From positions 13,918 through 77,917 of the forward strand of contig JAHDWA010000052.1 in assembly GCA_023382535.1 (NCBI GenBank): a stretch of DNA of 64,000 bases. The letters are read 5' to 3'. The DNA is from Anaerolineae bacterium (GTDB lineage Bacteria > Chloroflexota > Anaerolineae > 4572-78 > J111). Within the stretch, counting starts at the first letter, position 1. Every line of letters begins with the position of its first letter. The notes under the pieces are model-generated. The model did no database searches, was not told the DNA's origin, and saw nothing but the letters and a program-made list of their open reading frames with translations. The position numbers were made by a program, and so were the translations under genes. This document shows positions 25,673 to 36,507 of the stretch, piece after piece.

Positions 25673-26269
25673 ATGAAGCGACTCTTTAAGTTCTTCTTAC
25701 TGGCCGCTTTGCTCGCAATCTATTTAGCTGGGCCGGTGACTCCAAGTGCAGCCGTGCCTAGCCCACGCTTCCCATTTCCACAACACCGTGCTTACGCGCC
25801 TGACACCATCCGTCCCAACCATCTCAGCCAAACCGAACAGGACGACGACGTGCGCACTTTCTACGACTATGGGAAAGAGCGATATTTAAAAGCAGCGGGT
25901 ACAACCCCCGGCGGCGACCCCCTCTATCGTATTGCCTTTGGCAGTAGTGCCCCTGATGTCAATGTGACGGTTTCCGAGGGTCAGGGGTATGGCATGATCA
26001 TTGTGGCCCTCATGGCTGGTCACGATGCGCAGACCCAGACGTATTTTGACGACCTACGGCGCTTTGCTCGCGCCAACCCCAGCGGCGTTGACTCCCGCCT
26101 GATGACCTGGCGTGTACCCATTGACGGCAATGGTAACACCAGCGCCTTTAACGGCGACGCCGCTATCGCCTATGCCCTGCTGTTGGCGGACAAACAATGG
26201 GGCAGCAGCGGCTTGATCAATTATAAAGCCGAGGCAGAATTGGATTTATACCGCCAGGATATCCTTTAG
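25673..26269 (+). pseudogene. Truncated GH8 endoglucanase/chitosanase-like gene
   Basis: 198 residues with a signal peptide (residues about 1-28) and the first half of a GH8 (alpha/alpha)6 barrel: VTVSEGQGYGM with the general acid E102, SRLMTWRVPIDGNGNTSAFN and NGDAAIAYALLLADKQWGSSG (D162). Full GH8 enzymes have about 350 catalytic-domain residues, and the catalytic base (Asp278 in Clostridium thermocellum CelA) lies beyond the point where this frame ends. After INYKAEAE the homology stops and LDLYRQDIL leads to the stop codon. This looks like a 3' deletion; the product is unlikely to be active. Confidence 0.82.
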
Positions 26270-26282
26270 GACAATTTATTCT

Positions 26283-26306
26283 TAAATCGTAAATCATAAA
26301 TTCATT
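26283..26306 (+). repeat. Short heptamer run before ilvD
   Basis: Units close to ATCGTAA and ATCATAA in the 50-base gap between the truncated GH8 gene and ilvD. Confidence 0.4.
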
Positions 26307-26319
26307 AGGGAGCGTTCCA

Positions 26320-28002
<1,683 letters not shown>

Positions 28003-28018
28003 TAAACGGTGAACCAGG

Positions 28019-28088
28019 ATGACCGCCGACGGCCGACCACTGACCGCCGCTGTTAGGAGCGGTCGGTAGTCAGCGGTCGGCGGTCGCA
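28019..28088. repeat. Inverted heptamer arrays (TGACCGC type)
   Basis: The left arm TGACCGC CGACGGC CGACCAC TGACCGC and the right arm GCGGTCG GTAGTCA GCGGTCG GCGGTCG can pair over about 27 bases with four mismatches. The same unit occurs at 39556. It may act as a transcript end for ilvD. Confidence 0.8.
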
Positions 28089-28103
28089 TTTAAGGGGATT
28101 ACT

Positions 28104-29252
28104 GTGTCAATCAAAGAAAAAACAAGCCAAATTTTCAAAAAACAATTTGGACAGCTCCCCACCCACTTTTTCCATGCACCGGGGCGGGTTAATCTCATTG
28201 GCGAGCATACCGACTACAACGACGGCTTTGTCCTGCCCTGCGCCATCAATTACCATACGGTGATTGCCGCGACACCGCGCCCGGATAGCCGGATCAAGGT
28301 AGTCGCTGCCGATTTTGGGGAGCAAAACAGTGAATTTAACCCGGCGGGTGAAATTGAACATGACCCGGCGGCGCCGTGGAGCAACTATATTCGGGGAGTC
28401 GCCTGGGCGCTGGCCCAGCGCCGGTACCGCTTGCAGGGAGCGAATCTGGTCATCGCCGGGGATGTGCCGCAAGGAGCGGGGCTGAGTTCGTCGGCTTCGC
28501 TGGAAGTGGCTGTAGGGCTGGCCCTGACCCGCCTGAGCGGCCTTGAGGTTGATCTGAAAACCCTGGCGCTGACCGGCCAGCAGGCCGAGAATGATTTTGT
28601 GGGGATGCGCTGCGGGATCATGGATCAATTCATCGCCGCGTTGGGGCAAGAAGATCACGCTCTTTTGATTGACTGCCGCAGTCTCAATTACCGGGCCGTG
28701 CCGATTCCCGCCGGAACCGCGATCATTATCGCCAACAGCAACGTTAAGCGCGGGCTGGTGGACAGCGAGTACAATACCCGCCGGCAGGAATGTGAGGCTG
28801 CCGCGGCCCATTTTGGCGTGCCGGCTCTGCGGGATGTCTCGCCGGACGTGTTCGCCCTCCACGCCGACGAGCTGGACGAAACGGTGGCCAGGCGTGCCCG
28901 CCACGTTATCACCGAAAATGCGCGCACCGAAGCAGCCGCCGAGGCTCTGGCTCAGGGGGACTTACAGTGGATGGGGCGGCTGATGGCCGAGTCGCACGCC
29001 TCGATGCGCGATGATTTTGAAATCACCGTGCCGCCGATTGATGCCCTGGTCGAGATTGTGGCCGAAGTGATTGGCGACGCCGGGGGGGTGCGCATGACCG
29101 GCGGCGGCTTTGGCGGCTGTATTGTCGCCCTGGCTCCCCAGGAGATGGCCGTGGCAGTCGAGGCGGCGATTGCAGAGAAATATCCGCAGGCCTCCGGCTT
29201 AGAAGCGACGGTTTACGTTTGCCAGGCGTCGGCGGGAGCGGGAGAAGTTTGA
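28104..29252 (+). CDS. galK: Galactokinase
   Basis: GHMP kinase converting galactose to galactose 1-phosphate, 382 residues. The signature [19 protein letters not shown] (residues about 27-45), the ATP loop [17 protein letters not shown] (about 119-135), the catalytic-base region CGIMDQFIA and the C-terminal motif [13 protein letters not shown] are present. The start is GTG with AAGGGG upstream. No galT or galE is adjacent. Confidence 0.96.
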   Translation: MSIKEKTSQIFKKQFGQLPTHFFHAPGRVNLIGEHTDYNDGFVLPCAINYHTVIAATPRPDSRIKVVAADFGEQNSEFNPAGEIEHDPAAPWSNYIRGVAWALAQRRYRLQGANLVIAGDVPQGAGLSSSASLEVAVGLALTRLSGLEVDLKTLALTGQQAENDFVGMRCGIMDQFIAALGQEDHALLIDCRSLNYRAVPIPAGTAIIIANSNVKRGLVDSEYNTRRQECEAAAAHFGVPALRDVSPDVFALHADELDETVARRARHVITENARTEAAAEALAQGDLQWMGRLMAESHASMRDDFEITVPPIDALVEIVAEVIGDAGGVRMTGGGFGGCIVALAPQEMAVAVEAAIAEKYPQASGLEATVYVCQASAGAGEV

Positions 29253-29279
29253 GACGCTAAATAAGGTAGGATGGCCGTT

Positions 29280-29837
29280 CTACTCGGCCGCCGAGCGCCG
29301 CCACAGATAAATCCCCACCACAACGGCTAGTACGACAAAGGGAAGGGCCACACTCAGCAGCACGCTTACGCTCAAGCCGCGCGTCACGGTTTCGGTGAAA
29401 GGAGGCGTCTCAACCTGGCCCAGCTCATCCTGTACGGAAACCGTAATGTCCCACTGGCCGGTGGTCTGCACCTCAAAATGGGCCACATAATCGTAATTAT
29501 TGCCGGCGTTTTGGTGGCTGGCCTGAGCGCTGAGCGTCTCGCCACCCTCGCGGGGCGTCGCTTTAATGATCACCGTCGCGTCGGGGCGGTACTTGCCGGT
29601 TTTGCCATCGGTCACCCGAACCCAGACGCTCATCTGGCCCACCGTCACCGGCAGCGGCGAGGTTGCCACCAGAAGCACGTAAGGGCCGATATGCTCATCG
29701 CTGACGCGAATCTTGCTGCCGCCGGTGCCAGGGCCAATGGCCAGGGCCGGCTGCGGCAGAGTCAAAAGAGTGAGGAGTAAAGCCAGGCCGATGAGGAACT
29801 GACCCCACTTGTTTTTTGAAAGAATGATTTTACTCAT
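29280..29837 (-). CDS. Secreted or membrane-tethered YtkA/FixH-like protein
   Basis: 185 residues. Signal peptide (about 1-33), a beta-sandwich of the YtkA type (PLPVTVGQMSVWVRVTDGKTGKYRPDATVIIKATP) and a C-terminal membrane helix followed by LWRRSAAE. It overlaps nothing but starts 9 bases after the Fe-S membrane protein's stop codon on the same strand, so the two form an operon next to the oxidase genes. A role in copper or cofactor handling for respiration is suggested by position only. Confidence 0.7.
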   Translation of the reverse strand: MSKIILSKNKWGQFLIGLALLLTLLTLPQPALAIGPGTGGSKIRVSDEHIGPYVLLVATSPLPVTVGQMSVWVRVTDGKTGKYRPDATVIIKATPREGGETLSAQASHQNAGNNYDYVAHFEVQTTGQWDITVSVQDELGQVETPPFTETVTRGLSVSVLLSVALPFVVLAVVVGIYLWRRSAAE

Positions 29838-29846
29838 AGCTAGCGA

Positions 29847-31325
29847 CTATAACCCCACAAAAATTGTCCCACGCATCTCCATGGGCTGGAACATAATCCA
29901 CAGGGCGACAACTAACAGGATGAGGGCCATAATGCCCCAGGGCAAAAAGGCGCGCAGGGCGATATGCCGGTTGGGGTAGTGGCCTGCGGCAATTTGAAAA
30001 GCCGCCACCAGCGTTCCAAATAACCCCAGGTAGAGAAAAACAGCCTGGATCGGAAAGAGCCAATCGAGCGGCACAGCCGGGCCAAGCTGCCAAAGAGGTT
30101 GCCCTGCATGAAAACCGCTGTCGTTGAGATAGGCCTGCATCACCGGGATAATCGTCAGGGCGCCGGTGAGAAAATGGAAGGCGTAATGGGCCAGCCACAT
30201 GCCAAACCCAAGCGGGACCAGGCTGTAGACAAAGCGGCGGATGACTCTGCCTAACGGTTCGTCCGCAGGACCAGCCAGGTGGCGGCTGAAGAAAGCCGTC
30301 CCGGCCAGAACAACAGCGGGGATGGCCGTCAGCCCCAGCAGAAAAATTAGTAACAGGCCGGGTATGTCCGATGTAACACCCAACCAGTTAGCCAGATTTT
30401 GGCGCAAGACATAGACGGGACTGATCATGGCAAAGGCGTTAAGATAAGCCCCAAAAGTAAGCACTATCACCAACGCCGCCAAATCCCAGCGCTGCGTAAA
30501 ACGGCCCAGCCCAGAACGGCGCGGGTCGCTCCACAATTCCTGGGTTGGGATGCGGGCAATCAAGCCGATGTTATCGTGGGGACAGGCATGCACACAATCC
30601 AGGCAGAAGGTGCAGTCCATATTGCCCACTTTTTTCTCCTGAAACAGCCACAATTCGCAGCCACGCTGGCCGGTGAATTTGTTTCCGGCGATGCAGTCTT
30701 TGGTACGGCAGGCAGCGCAAGTGTCGCCGCTGCGGATTTTGATTTCGGCGGGCGAACTGAGCGAGCCAAAGAAGTTGAACTGCCCCAGGGGACAAACATA
30801 CTTGCAAAAGGCCGCCCCTTGAAAAAAGGTGTCCACCACGATTGCCGTCAAAAAGTAGGCGATGATGATCCAGGCTGTCAGCCAGGGGCTGGCCCACAAG
30901 CTAAACACTTCATAGGTAATAAAGAAAATAACCAGCAGGGCCAGCGCCGCCCATTTATTGCGCAAAGCTCGCGGCGCCTGCCGCTGCCAGCCCAAGCGGC
31001 TGCCCAGCCAGCGCCCCACTTCGCGGGGCAGCATAAAGGGGCAGGCCATGCAAAACAGGTTGCCGACGAGCAACAAAGCCAGGACGACAAAGCCCCGGTA
31101 ATGAATCCAGGCGGTCACCGTCGCCAGGTTTTTGGGCGCCTGCTGCGGCCCAAACAGGCCGTCAAATATAATGAAGCCGCTGGCAAGCAGCAGGAGGGTC
31201 TGCAAACTCCGCCGGGCATGCCGCCAGCGCAGAAAGGCGCCAAGGAGCGGCCAGCGCAACAGATCGGTAGCGGGGCGAGGTTGGACAGTAGTTGATTTTA
31301 ATTTAAGCAAAGGCTGTGGAGTCAT
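29847..31325 (-). CDS. Membrane 4Fe-4S ferredoxin-type protein (NapH/CcoG/NosR-like)
   Basis: 492 residues with about ten membrane helices. Cys motifs on the cytoplasmic side: NLFCMACPFMLPRE and FCKYVCPLGQF (the CxxCP pairs typical of NapH/NosR/YccM), then CAACRTKDC and CTFCLDCVHACPHDN, the last being a ferredoxin 4Fe-4S motif. Such proteins carry electrons across or along the membrane or help oxidase assembly. It is divergent from the caa3 oxidase operon. The exact electron donor or acceptor cannot be assigned. Confidence 0.82.
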   Translation of the reverse strand: MTPQPLLKLKSTTVQPRPATDLLRWPLLGAFLRWRHARRSLQTLLLLASGFIIFDGLFGPQQAPKNLATVTAWIHYRGFVVLALLLVGNLFCMACPFMLPREVGRWLGSRLGWQRQAPRALRNKWAALALLVIFFITYEVFSLWASPWLTAWIIIAYFLTAIVVDTFFQGAAFCKYVCPLGQFNFFGSLSSPAEIKIRSGDTCAACRTKDCIAGNKFTGQRGCELWLFQEKKVGNMDCTFCLDCVHACPHDNIGLIARIPTQELWSDPRRSGLGRFTQRWDLAALVIVLTFGAYLNAFAMISPVYVLRQNLANWLGVTSDIPGLLLIFLLGLTAIPAVVLAGTAFFSRHLAGPADEPLGRVIRRFVYSLVPLGFGMWLAHYAFHFLTGALTIIPVMQAYLNDSGFHAGQPLWQLGPAVPLDWLFPIQAVFLYLGLFGTLVAAFQIAAGHYPNRHIALRAFLPWGIMALILLVVALWIMFQPMEMRGTIFVGL

Positions 31326-31356
31326 CGATATCTAACATCACCATTCCAGGCTTATG

Positions 31357-31365
31357 ATTATAGCA
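31357..31365 (-). promoter_or_regulatory. Extended -10 promoter of the Fe-S membrane protein operon
   Basis: Minus strand TGCTATAAT, 31 bases before the start codon. The -35 region is weak. Confidence 0.55.
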
Positions 31366-31398
31366 CGAGAAGGGATGGGGGTAAAAGTGTTACCCAGT

Positions 31399-31427
31399 TT
31401 GACAGCTACCCCGCTGGCATGTATAAT
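31399..31427 (+). promoter_or_regulatory. Consensus promoter P1 of the cytochrome oxidase operon
   Basis: TTGACA, 17 bases, TATAAT: a perfect sigma-70-type match, about 200 bases before ctaC. Confidence 0.8.
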
Positions 31428-31487
31428 AGCGCGCGCCGTGTGAAAAAATACACTAAAATAGCTATAAAGTTTTCCAAGTCAAGTAGT

Positions 31488-31515
31488 TTGACAGAAGAAC
31501 TCTTTATGCTAGAAT
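31488..31515 (+). promoter_or_regulatory. Second promoter P2 of the cytochrome oxidase operon
   Basis: TTGACA, 16 bases, TAGAAT preceded by TGC (extended -10). It is in tandem with P1, about 90 bases downstream. The rest of the 303-base gap 31326-31628 shows no gene. Confidence 0.7.
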
Positions 31516-31628
31516 AGCCACGTTTAAGGGGGAGCCGCTTTTTCACAATTCTCTCCTCTACCTCCCCTCGTTGTGTCCCTTTTGGCCCAGTCATCATAAA
31601 AAATGCTTTAGTAAAGGATAGATGTTTA

Positions 31629-32669
31629 ATGCATTCAATGAAACCCACTCTTCTGAAGCGTGTGTTGAAGACGATCCGTTATGCCGGCCTCTTTGGGGCC
31701 TTAATCGGGCTGCTGCCAGCCGTGGCTCTAGCTGCCCCCCCCGCCCCGATAGACCCCGCTTCACCGGCGGCAAGGTCTATTAATAATTTGCATACCATTA
31801 CCCTGGTCATTGCCACGATCGTCTTTCTGATTGTCTGCGGCCTGCTGATTTACTCTTTGGTTCGCTTCCGGCGTAAATCTGACAACGACCCCGAACCGGA
31901 TCAGAATTTCCACGGCAACACCACCCTGGAAGTTATCTGGACGGTCATTCCGGTGGGCATTCTGGCTACCTTGTTAGTGCTGACCTATCAAACGATGCAG
32001 GATATTAACCCCAACCGGCCAACCCAAATGACCATCACGGTGGTGGGCAAACAGTGGCTGTGGGAAATTCAATACCCCGACCGTGGCATCAAACTAACCA
32101 ACGAGATCAGAGTCCCGGTCAATACCGATGTTAAAGTAGAAATCAAGTCGGAGGACGTGATCCACAGTTTTTGGATCCCGCAAATGGGCGGCAAAAAAGA
32201 TGCAGTACCGGGTTATTTGACCACCACCTGGTTTAAAGCCGATAGACTGGGTACATTTCACGGCCAATGCGCTGAATATTGCGGGCTGGCTCACTCGAAA
32301 ATGCCGATCGAGTTGGTTGTGCTGGATCAAGCAAGCTTTGATTTGTGGGCCGAGGCGACGGCAGCAAAACAGGCCAATGCTTCGGCGCAGGGTGAAATTT
32401 TGTTTGGAACGGCGGGCTGCGTTGGCTGTCATGCTGTCAATGGCCAAGGCGGTCAAATTGGACCGGAGCTAACCAGGATTTATGCGGATAAAGGCCCGGA
32501 GTATATTCATGAGTCAATTGTGACTCCTAATGCCGTTATCGCGCCCAGTTGTCCTACCGGCGCCTGTCCGGCCGGGGTTATGCCGCAGGATTTTGAGGAG
32601 CGGCTCACCGAAGATGACATTAACAGTATTGTTGAATATCTTAAAGCAGTCGCTGAAGCTGCGCAATAG
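31629..32669 (+). CDS. ctaC: Cytochrome c oxidase subunit II fused to cytochrome c (caa3 type)
   Basis: 346 residues. Signal segment (about 1-36), two membrane helices (about 55-80 and 97-120), the CuA cupredoxin domain with ligands in HSFWIPQ and CAEYCGLAHSKM, and a C-terminal cytochrome c domain with the heme site CVGCH (about residue 260) and a possible axial Met in GVMPQDF. It accepts electrons from cytochrome c or a membrane donor on the outer face. First gene of the operon ctaC-ctaD-ctaAB-small-small. Confidence 0.95.
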   Translation: MHSMKPTLLKRVLKTIRYAGLFGALIGLLPAVALAAPPAPIDPASPAARSINNLHTITLVIATIVFLIVCGLLIYSLVRFRRKSDNDPEPDQNFHGNTTLEVIWTVIPVGILATLLVLTYQTMQDINPNRPTQMTITVVGKQWLWEIQYPDRGIKLTNEIRVPVNTDVKVEIKSEDVIHSFWIPQMGGKKDAVPGYLTTTWFKADRLGTFHGQCAEYCGLAHSKMPIELVVLDQASFDLWAEATAAKQANASAQGEILFGTAGCVGCHAVNGQGGQIGPELTRIYADKGPEYIHESIVTPNAVIAPSCPTGACPAGVMPQDFEERLTEDDINSIVEYLKAVAEAAQ

Positions 32670-32698
32670 TTCGGATCAATGAGGAGGAATGCTTTAGA

Positions 32699-34588
32699 AT
32701 GAGACGTCCAAGCAGACGGTTAACTTACGCGTTTATAGCCAGTTTGTTGGTTGGGTATGGGGTTTCCTGGGGCATTATGGCCGGCGTGCTTGCAGCGCCG
32801 CTGCGCCTGTACGGCTTCGGCAATCTAACCTGGGTCGCTTTGTTGGTCGCTTTTCTCCTGCTTATTTTCCTGGACAACCCGCTGCAGCTCCGAATGTTTG
32901 ATTGGCCCCAAGCCGACGAAAAAAAGAAAGAAAAAGCGGCCAAGACCAAGCAATACACCGGCCTGGCTGACTGGTTAACCACGGTTGACCACAAAAAAAT
33001 CGGGATTATGTACTTTATCTTCAGCTTCAGCTTCTTTTTGATTGGGGGTCTTTTAGCCCTGGTCATTCGGGCCGAGTTAGCCCTGCCAGGGTTACAATTT
33101 CTGTCCCAGGCCCGCTACAATGAATTTTTCACCATGCATGGCACGACCATGATCTTCCTGGGGATTATCCCAATGCTGGCTTCTTTTGCTAACTATGTAG
33201 TGCCTTTGCAGGTGGGCGCCAGGGATATGGCTTTTCCGCGTCTGAACGCCTTTGCCCTGTGGATGTTTCTTTTTGGCGGCCTGCTGTTGTACACCAGCTT
33301 CTTCTTTGAAGGCGGCGCGGCGGGCGGCTGGACAGCCTATGCCCCACTTTCGACGGCGACCTACTTCCCCAACAAAGGCATGGACATGTGGATTGTCGGC
33401 GTTTACGTCGTGGGAACGTCTTCTATCCTGGGCGCGATCAACCTGATTGTGACAATCTTGAATATGCGCGCTCCCGGTATGGGCCTCAACCAGATGTCGC
33501 TGTTTACCTGGACCGTCCTGGTCCAGTCTATCCTGATCATCTTCGGCACCCCGGCCCTGGCCGCCGCTTTGACCCTGCTCTTTATTGAACGGAATCTTGG
33601 CGCAAGCTTCTTTAGCGCCCAGGGTAATCCGGTTTTGTGGCAGCATATGTTCTGGTTCTACTCCCATCCGGCGGTTTACATTATGGTTTTGCCGGCTATG
33701 GGCATTATCTCTGAAGTTTTGCCCGTGTTTGCACGAAAACCGATTTTTGGCTATCGTATGATTGCTTACTCAACCGTAGCCATCGCCGTGCTGGGCTTTA
33801 TTGTTTGGGCGCACCATATGTTTACGGCTGGCATTGGCTACGGCTTGCAGCTCTTCTTTATGATGGGTTCAATGGTCATTGCCGTCCCCACCGGCGTAAA
33901 GATCTTTAGCTGGATTTTCACCTTATGGGGCGGCTCGATTGATTTCAAGACCCCGCTTCTTTTCGCGGTGGGCTTCATTGTCACCTTCACTATTGGCGGC
34001 ATCAGTGGTGTTTTCAACGCCCTTGTCCCGATTGACACCCAAATTCACGACACCTACTATATCGTCGCCCACCTGCACTACGTCCTTTTCGGCGGCAGCG
34101 TGATGGGCATGTTTGCCGGGATTTATTTCTGGTTCCCCAAAGTCACCGGGCGCATGTACAACGAAATGCTGGGTAGGCTCCAATTCTGGCTGATGTTCAT
34201 TGGCTTCAATATCACCTTCTTCCCGATGCACTTCCTGGGGCTGCTGGGCATGCCCCGCCGTTACGCCGATTATGAAGCCGGTTTGGGCTGGGAAAATTAC
34301 AACCTCCTGGCCTCGGTTGGCGCATTTTTGATTGCCGCCTCCATCCTGCCCCTGTTTTGGAATGTCGCTTATTCCCTGGTCAGAGGCCGCCGGGCGGTGG
34401 GTGACCCGTGGCAGGCCAATTCGCTGGAATGGTGGACGACTTCTCCGCCGCCTGATTACAATTTCCTGGAGATTCCAACCGTCCACAGCGAGCGGCCCGC
34501 ACGAGACCTGCGGCTGGATAAAAAACCGCCCACGGCCCCGCCGTCGGTCACGCCGCCTGTTAGCAGCCCGGCCCCGGCTTCAAAATAG
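32699..34588 (+). CDS. ctaD: Cytochrome c oxidase subunit I, A2-like heme-copper type
   Basis: 629 residues. Heme and copper ligands lie in FTMHGTTMIFLG, WFYSHPAVYIMVLP (CuB His and the cross-linked Tyr), HHMFTAG and HDTYYIVAHLHYVLFGG. The helix VI motif reads YSHPAVY rather than GHPEVY, so the D-channel glutamate is absent and the YS pair marks the A2 subfamily. An N-terminal extension of about 85 residues adds two membrane helices before the usual subunit I start (LADWLTTVDHKKIG). GAGGAGG precedes the start. Confidence 0.96.
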   Translation: MRRPSRRLTYAFIASLLVGYGVSWGIMAGVLAAPLRLYGFGNLTWVALLVAFLLLIFLDNPLQLRMFDWPQADEKKKEKAAKTKQYTGLADWLTTVDHKKIGIMYFIFSFSFFLIGGLLALVIRAELALPGLQFLSQARYNEFFTMHGTTMIFLGIIPMLASFANYVVPLQVGARDMAFPRLNAFALWMFLFGGLLLYTSFFFEGGAAGGWTAYAPLSTATYFPNKGMDMWIVGVYVVGTSSILGAINLIVTILNMRAPGMGLNQMSLFTWTVLVQSILIIFGTPALAAALTLLFIERNLGASFFSAQGNPVLWQHMFWFYSHPAVYIMVLPAMGIISEVLPVFARKPIFGYRMIAYSTVAIAVLGFIVWAHHMFTAGIGYGLQLFFMMGSMVIAVPTGVKIFSWIFTLWGGSIDFKTPLLFAVGFIVTFTIGGISGVFNALVPIDTQIHDTYYIVAHLHYVLFGGSVMGMFAGIYFWFPKVTGRMYNEMLGRLQFWLMFIGFNITFFPMHFLGLLGMPRRYADYEAGLGWENYNLLASVGAFLIAASILPLFWNVAYSLVRGRRAVGDPWQANSLEWWTTSPPPDYNFLEIPTVHSERPARDLRLDKKPPTAPPSVTPPVSSPAPASK

Positions 34589-34618
34589 GGGAAAACATCC
34601 GGAGTGGTTAATTTATCT

Positions 34619-36346
34619 ATGGCTCAACCAAGCTTCAAAGGACTCACCCGGCTCACCGCCGGCTGGACATTGCTGGTGGCTTTACTGGGTGGGCTGGGGC
34701 GTGTCGGCGGCTCGGCAACACTGACCGCGCCGCTGCACTGGAGTCTGGCCGCCCTGACAGTTCTACTGGCGTTATGTCTGGCCTGGCTGGCCTGGCGCGA
34801 CTACCGCCCCTACAAGCTCATTTTGGGGACGGCCTGGAGTACTGTTTTGACCGGCTCTCTGTTGGCCTTTATACTCCTGAGCGGCCAATCGGTCAGCGTA
34901 ACTCTGCTGGTGCTTGCCGTTCACCTGGGGCTGGTCCTCTTTATGGCAAGTGCGGCTCATCGGCCGAAAACAGTTTTGGAACAGGCTGGCGTCTCCGGGC
35001 AGAGCCAACGCTCTTTTCTCCGGTTTTTAGCCTTGACCGGAGGCGCCATGCTGCTTCTGCTGGTGACCGGGACTGTTGTCGCCGGGGCAGGCGCCGGACT
35101 GGCCTGCCCGGATTGGCCCTTGTGCCGGGGTGAGATCTTTCCGGCTAATGCCTCCTTGCAGCTTGTGGTCAATCTGATCCACCGTTTTACCGTGGTGGCC
35201 GTGGGGGTCGCCGTGGCGGCTATCGTCTTACAGGTACGCCGGCGTTATCCGCAGCATGCCCTGCTGGTCAAATTGTCCACCGTCCTGGGACTGCTTTTTC
35301 TGGCCCAGGTGGGCCTGGGCGGTCTGAATGTCCTGCTGCGCCTGCCCGGGGTGATGAGCGCCGTTCACTCCACCCTGGCCCTGGCCATCTGGGGGGCGCT
35401 GGTTATCCTGGCCTCGCTCTACTATCTCACCGCCAAATCAACCCTGCCGGTTGAGGCAGAGCCGGAACTAACTCCCGTGGCCCCCCGTCAAAAAGCAGCC
35501 GTTTATTTCCGCTTGACCAAGCCCTGGATTTTGGTGCTGCTCCTGATTACCACCGCCGGGGCGATGTTCATCGCCGCCCAGGGTATGCCCTCCATACCCT
35601 TGATTCTTTATACCCTGCTGGGGGGAGCTTTGGCCGCCAGCGGGGCCAGCGTTCTCAACAGCTACATTGACAGCGATATTGACCACCTCATGTCGCGCAC
35701 CTCGCGCCGCCCGACCGTGACCGGTCTGGTGACGCCGCAGGAAACCCTGTTCTTTGGCCTGGGGTTGAGCACGCTGTCTTTCCTGGTTTTTACAATGTTT
35801 GTGAATCCGCTCAGCGCCGCGCTGAGCACGGTGGGAATTCTTTACTATGTTTTCTTTTACACCCTCTACCTGAAACGAGCCACCATCCACAATATCATCA
35901 TCGGCGGCGCAGCCGGCGCGATCCCGCCGCTGGTCGGCTGGACGGCAGTGACCAACTCGCTGGACCTGGGCGCGTTTTATCTGTTTGCCATCATCTTTTT
36001 CTGGACGCCGCCCCACACCTGGGCTTTGGCCCTGCTGGTCAAAAAAGATTACGCCAATGCCCGCGTGCCGATGCTGCCGGTAGTCGTTGGCGAGCAGGAA
36101 ACGACGTATCAGATTTTTCTCTACTCCGTTTTGCTGATTACGCTGACCTTGCTGCCGTTTGTGGCTCAGGTGATGGGCTGGCTCTATGTCATAGGAGCCG
36201 TGGCGCTGGGCGTTCCTTTCCTTTACCTGGCCTGGACCCTCTGGCGCAACTACAACAAGGCCAGCAGCAAAAAACTCTATAAGTTCTCGCAGCTCTATCT
36301 GGCCTTGCTTTTCTTGATGATGGCCCTGGATCGAACCTTACTTTAG
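34619..36346 (+). CDS. Heme A synthase / heme O synthase fusion (CtaA-CtaB)
   Basis: About 575 residues in one frame. The N-terminal half (about 1-280) is a COX15/CtaA-like eight-helix heme A synthase with the GAGLACPDWPLCRG loop and paired His in LIHRFTVV and SAVHSTLAL. The C-terminal half (about 290-575) is a UbiA-family protoheme farnesyltransferase with NSYIDSDIDHLMSRTSRRP and the second Asp-rich loop KKDYANARVPMLPVVVG. Together they make heme O and heme A for the adjacent oxidase. ATG 34619 is preferred; a GTG at 34604 is possible. Confidence 0.92.
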   Translation: MAQPSFKGLTRLTAGWTLLVALLGGLGRVGGSATLTAPLHWSLAALTVLLALCLAWLAWRDYRPYKLILGTAWSTVLTGSLLAFILLSGQSVSVTLLVLAVHLGLVLFMASAAHRPKTVLEQAGVSGQSQRSFLRFLALTGGAMLLLLVTGTVVAGAGAGLACPDWPLCRGEIFPANASLQLVVNLIHRFTVVAVGVAVAAIVLQVRRRYPQHALLVKLSTVLGLLFLAQVGLGGLNVLLRLPGVMSAVHSTLALAIWGALVILASLYYLTAKSTLPVEAEPELTPVAPRQKAAVYFRLTKPWILVLLLITTAGAMFIAAQGMPSIPLILYTLLGGALAASGASVLNSYIDSDIDHLMSRTSRRPTVTGLVTPQETLFFGLGLSTLSFLVFTMFVNPLSAALSTVGILYYVFFYTLYLKRATIHNIIIGGAAGAIPPLVGWTAVTNSLDLGAFYLFAIIFFWTPPHTWALALLVKKDYANARVPMLPVVVGEQETTYQIFLYSVLLITLTLLPFVAQVMGWLYVIGAVALGVPFLYLAWTLWRNYNKASSKKLYKFSQLYLALLFLMMALDRTLL

Positions 36347-36361
36347 GAAAGTGGTAAAAAC

Positions 36362-36484
36362 GTGGATAAAAAAGTAGTCCGCAGAAATAAGATTGCAGCC
36401 GCCATATTGGCTCTTATCGCCCTCAGCGCGCTGGCCGGGGCGGTGTTGTGGTTCAGTATTTACGCGCCCATCATTCTCAAGTAA
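36362..36484 (+). CDS. Small single-pass membrane protein in the oxidase operon (40 aa)
   Basis: Starts MDKKVVRRNKIAAAILALIA and ends FSIYAPIILK. One membrane helix with a basic N-terminus (inside). The start is GTG, 15 bases after the ctaAB stop, with AGGAAAG upstream. Position between heme synthesis and the next small subunit suggests an oxidase assembly or accessory subunit. It is too short for most gene finders. Family not recognised. Confidence 0.6.
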   Translation: MDKKVVRRNKIAAAILALIALSALAGAVLWFSIYAPIILK

Positions 36485-36507
36485 ATTTATTAATGGAGTT
36501 TGTGACC

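Noticed and set aside
30399..31295. Long open frame (298 codons) on the plus strand
   Set aside because: Antisense to the Fe-S membrane protein; no domain and unlikely composition.
34604..34618. GTG start of the heme synthase fusion at 34604
   Set aside because: It would overlap the only ribosome-site candidate (GGAG at 34601-34604); the ATG at 34619 is preferred, although its spacing is long.
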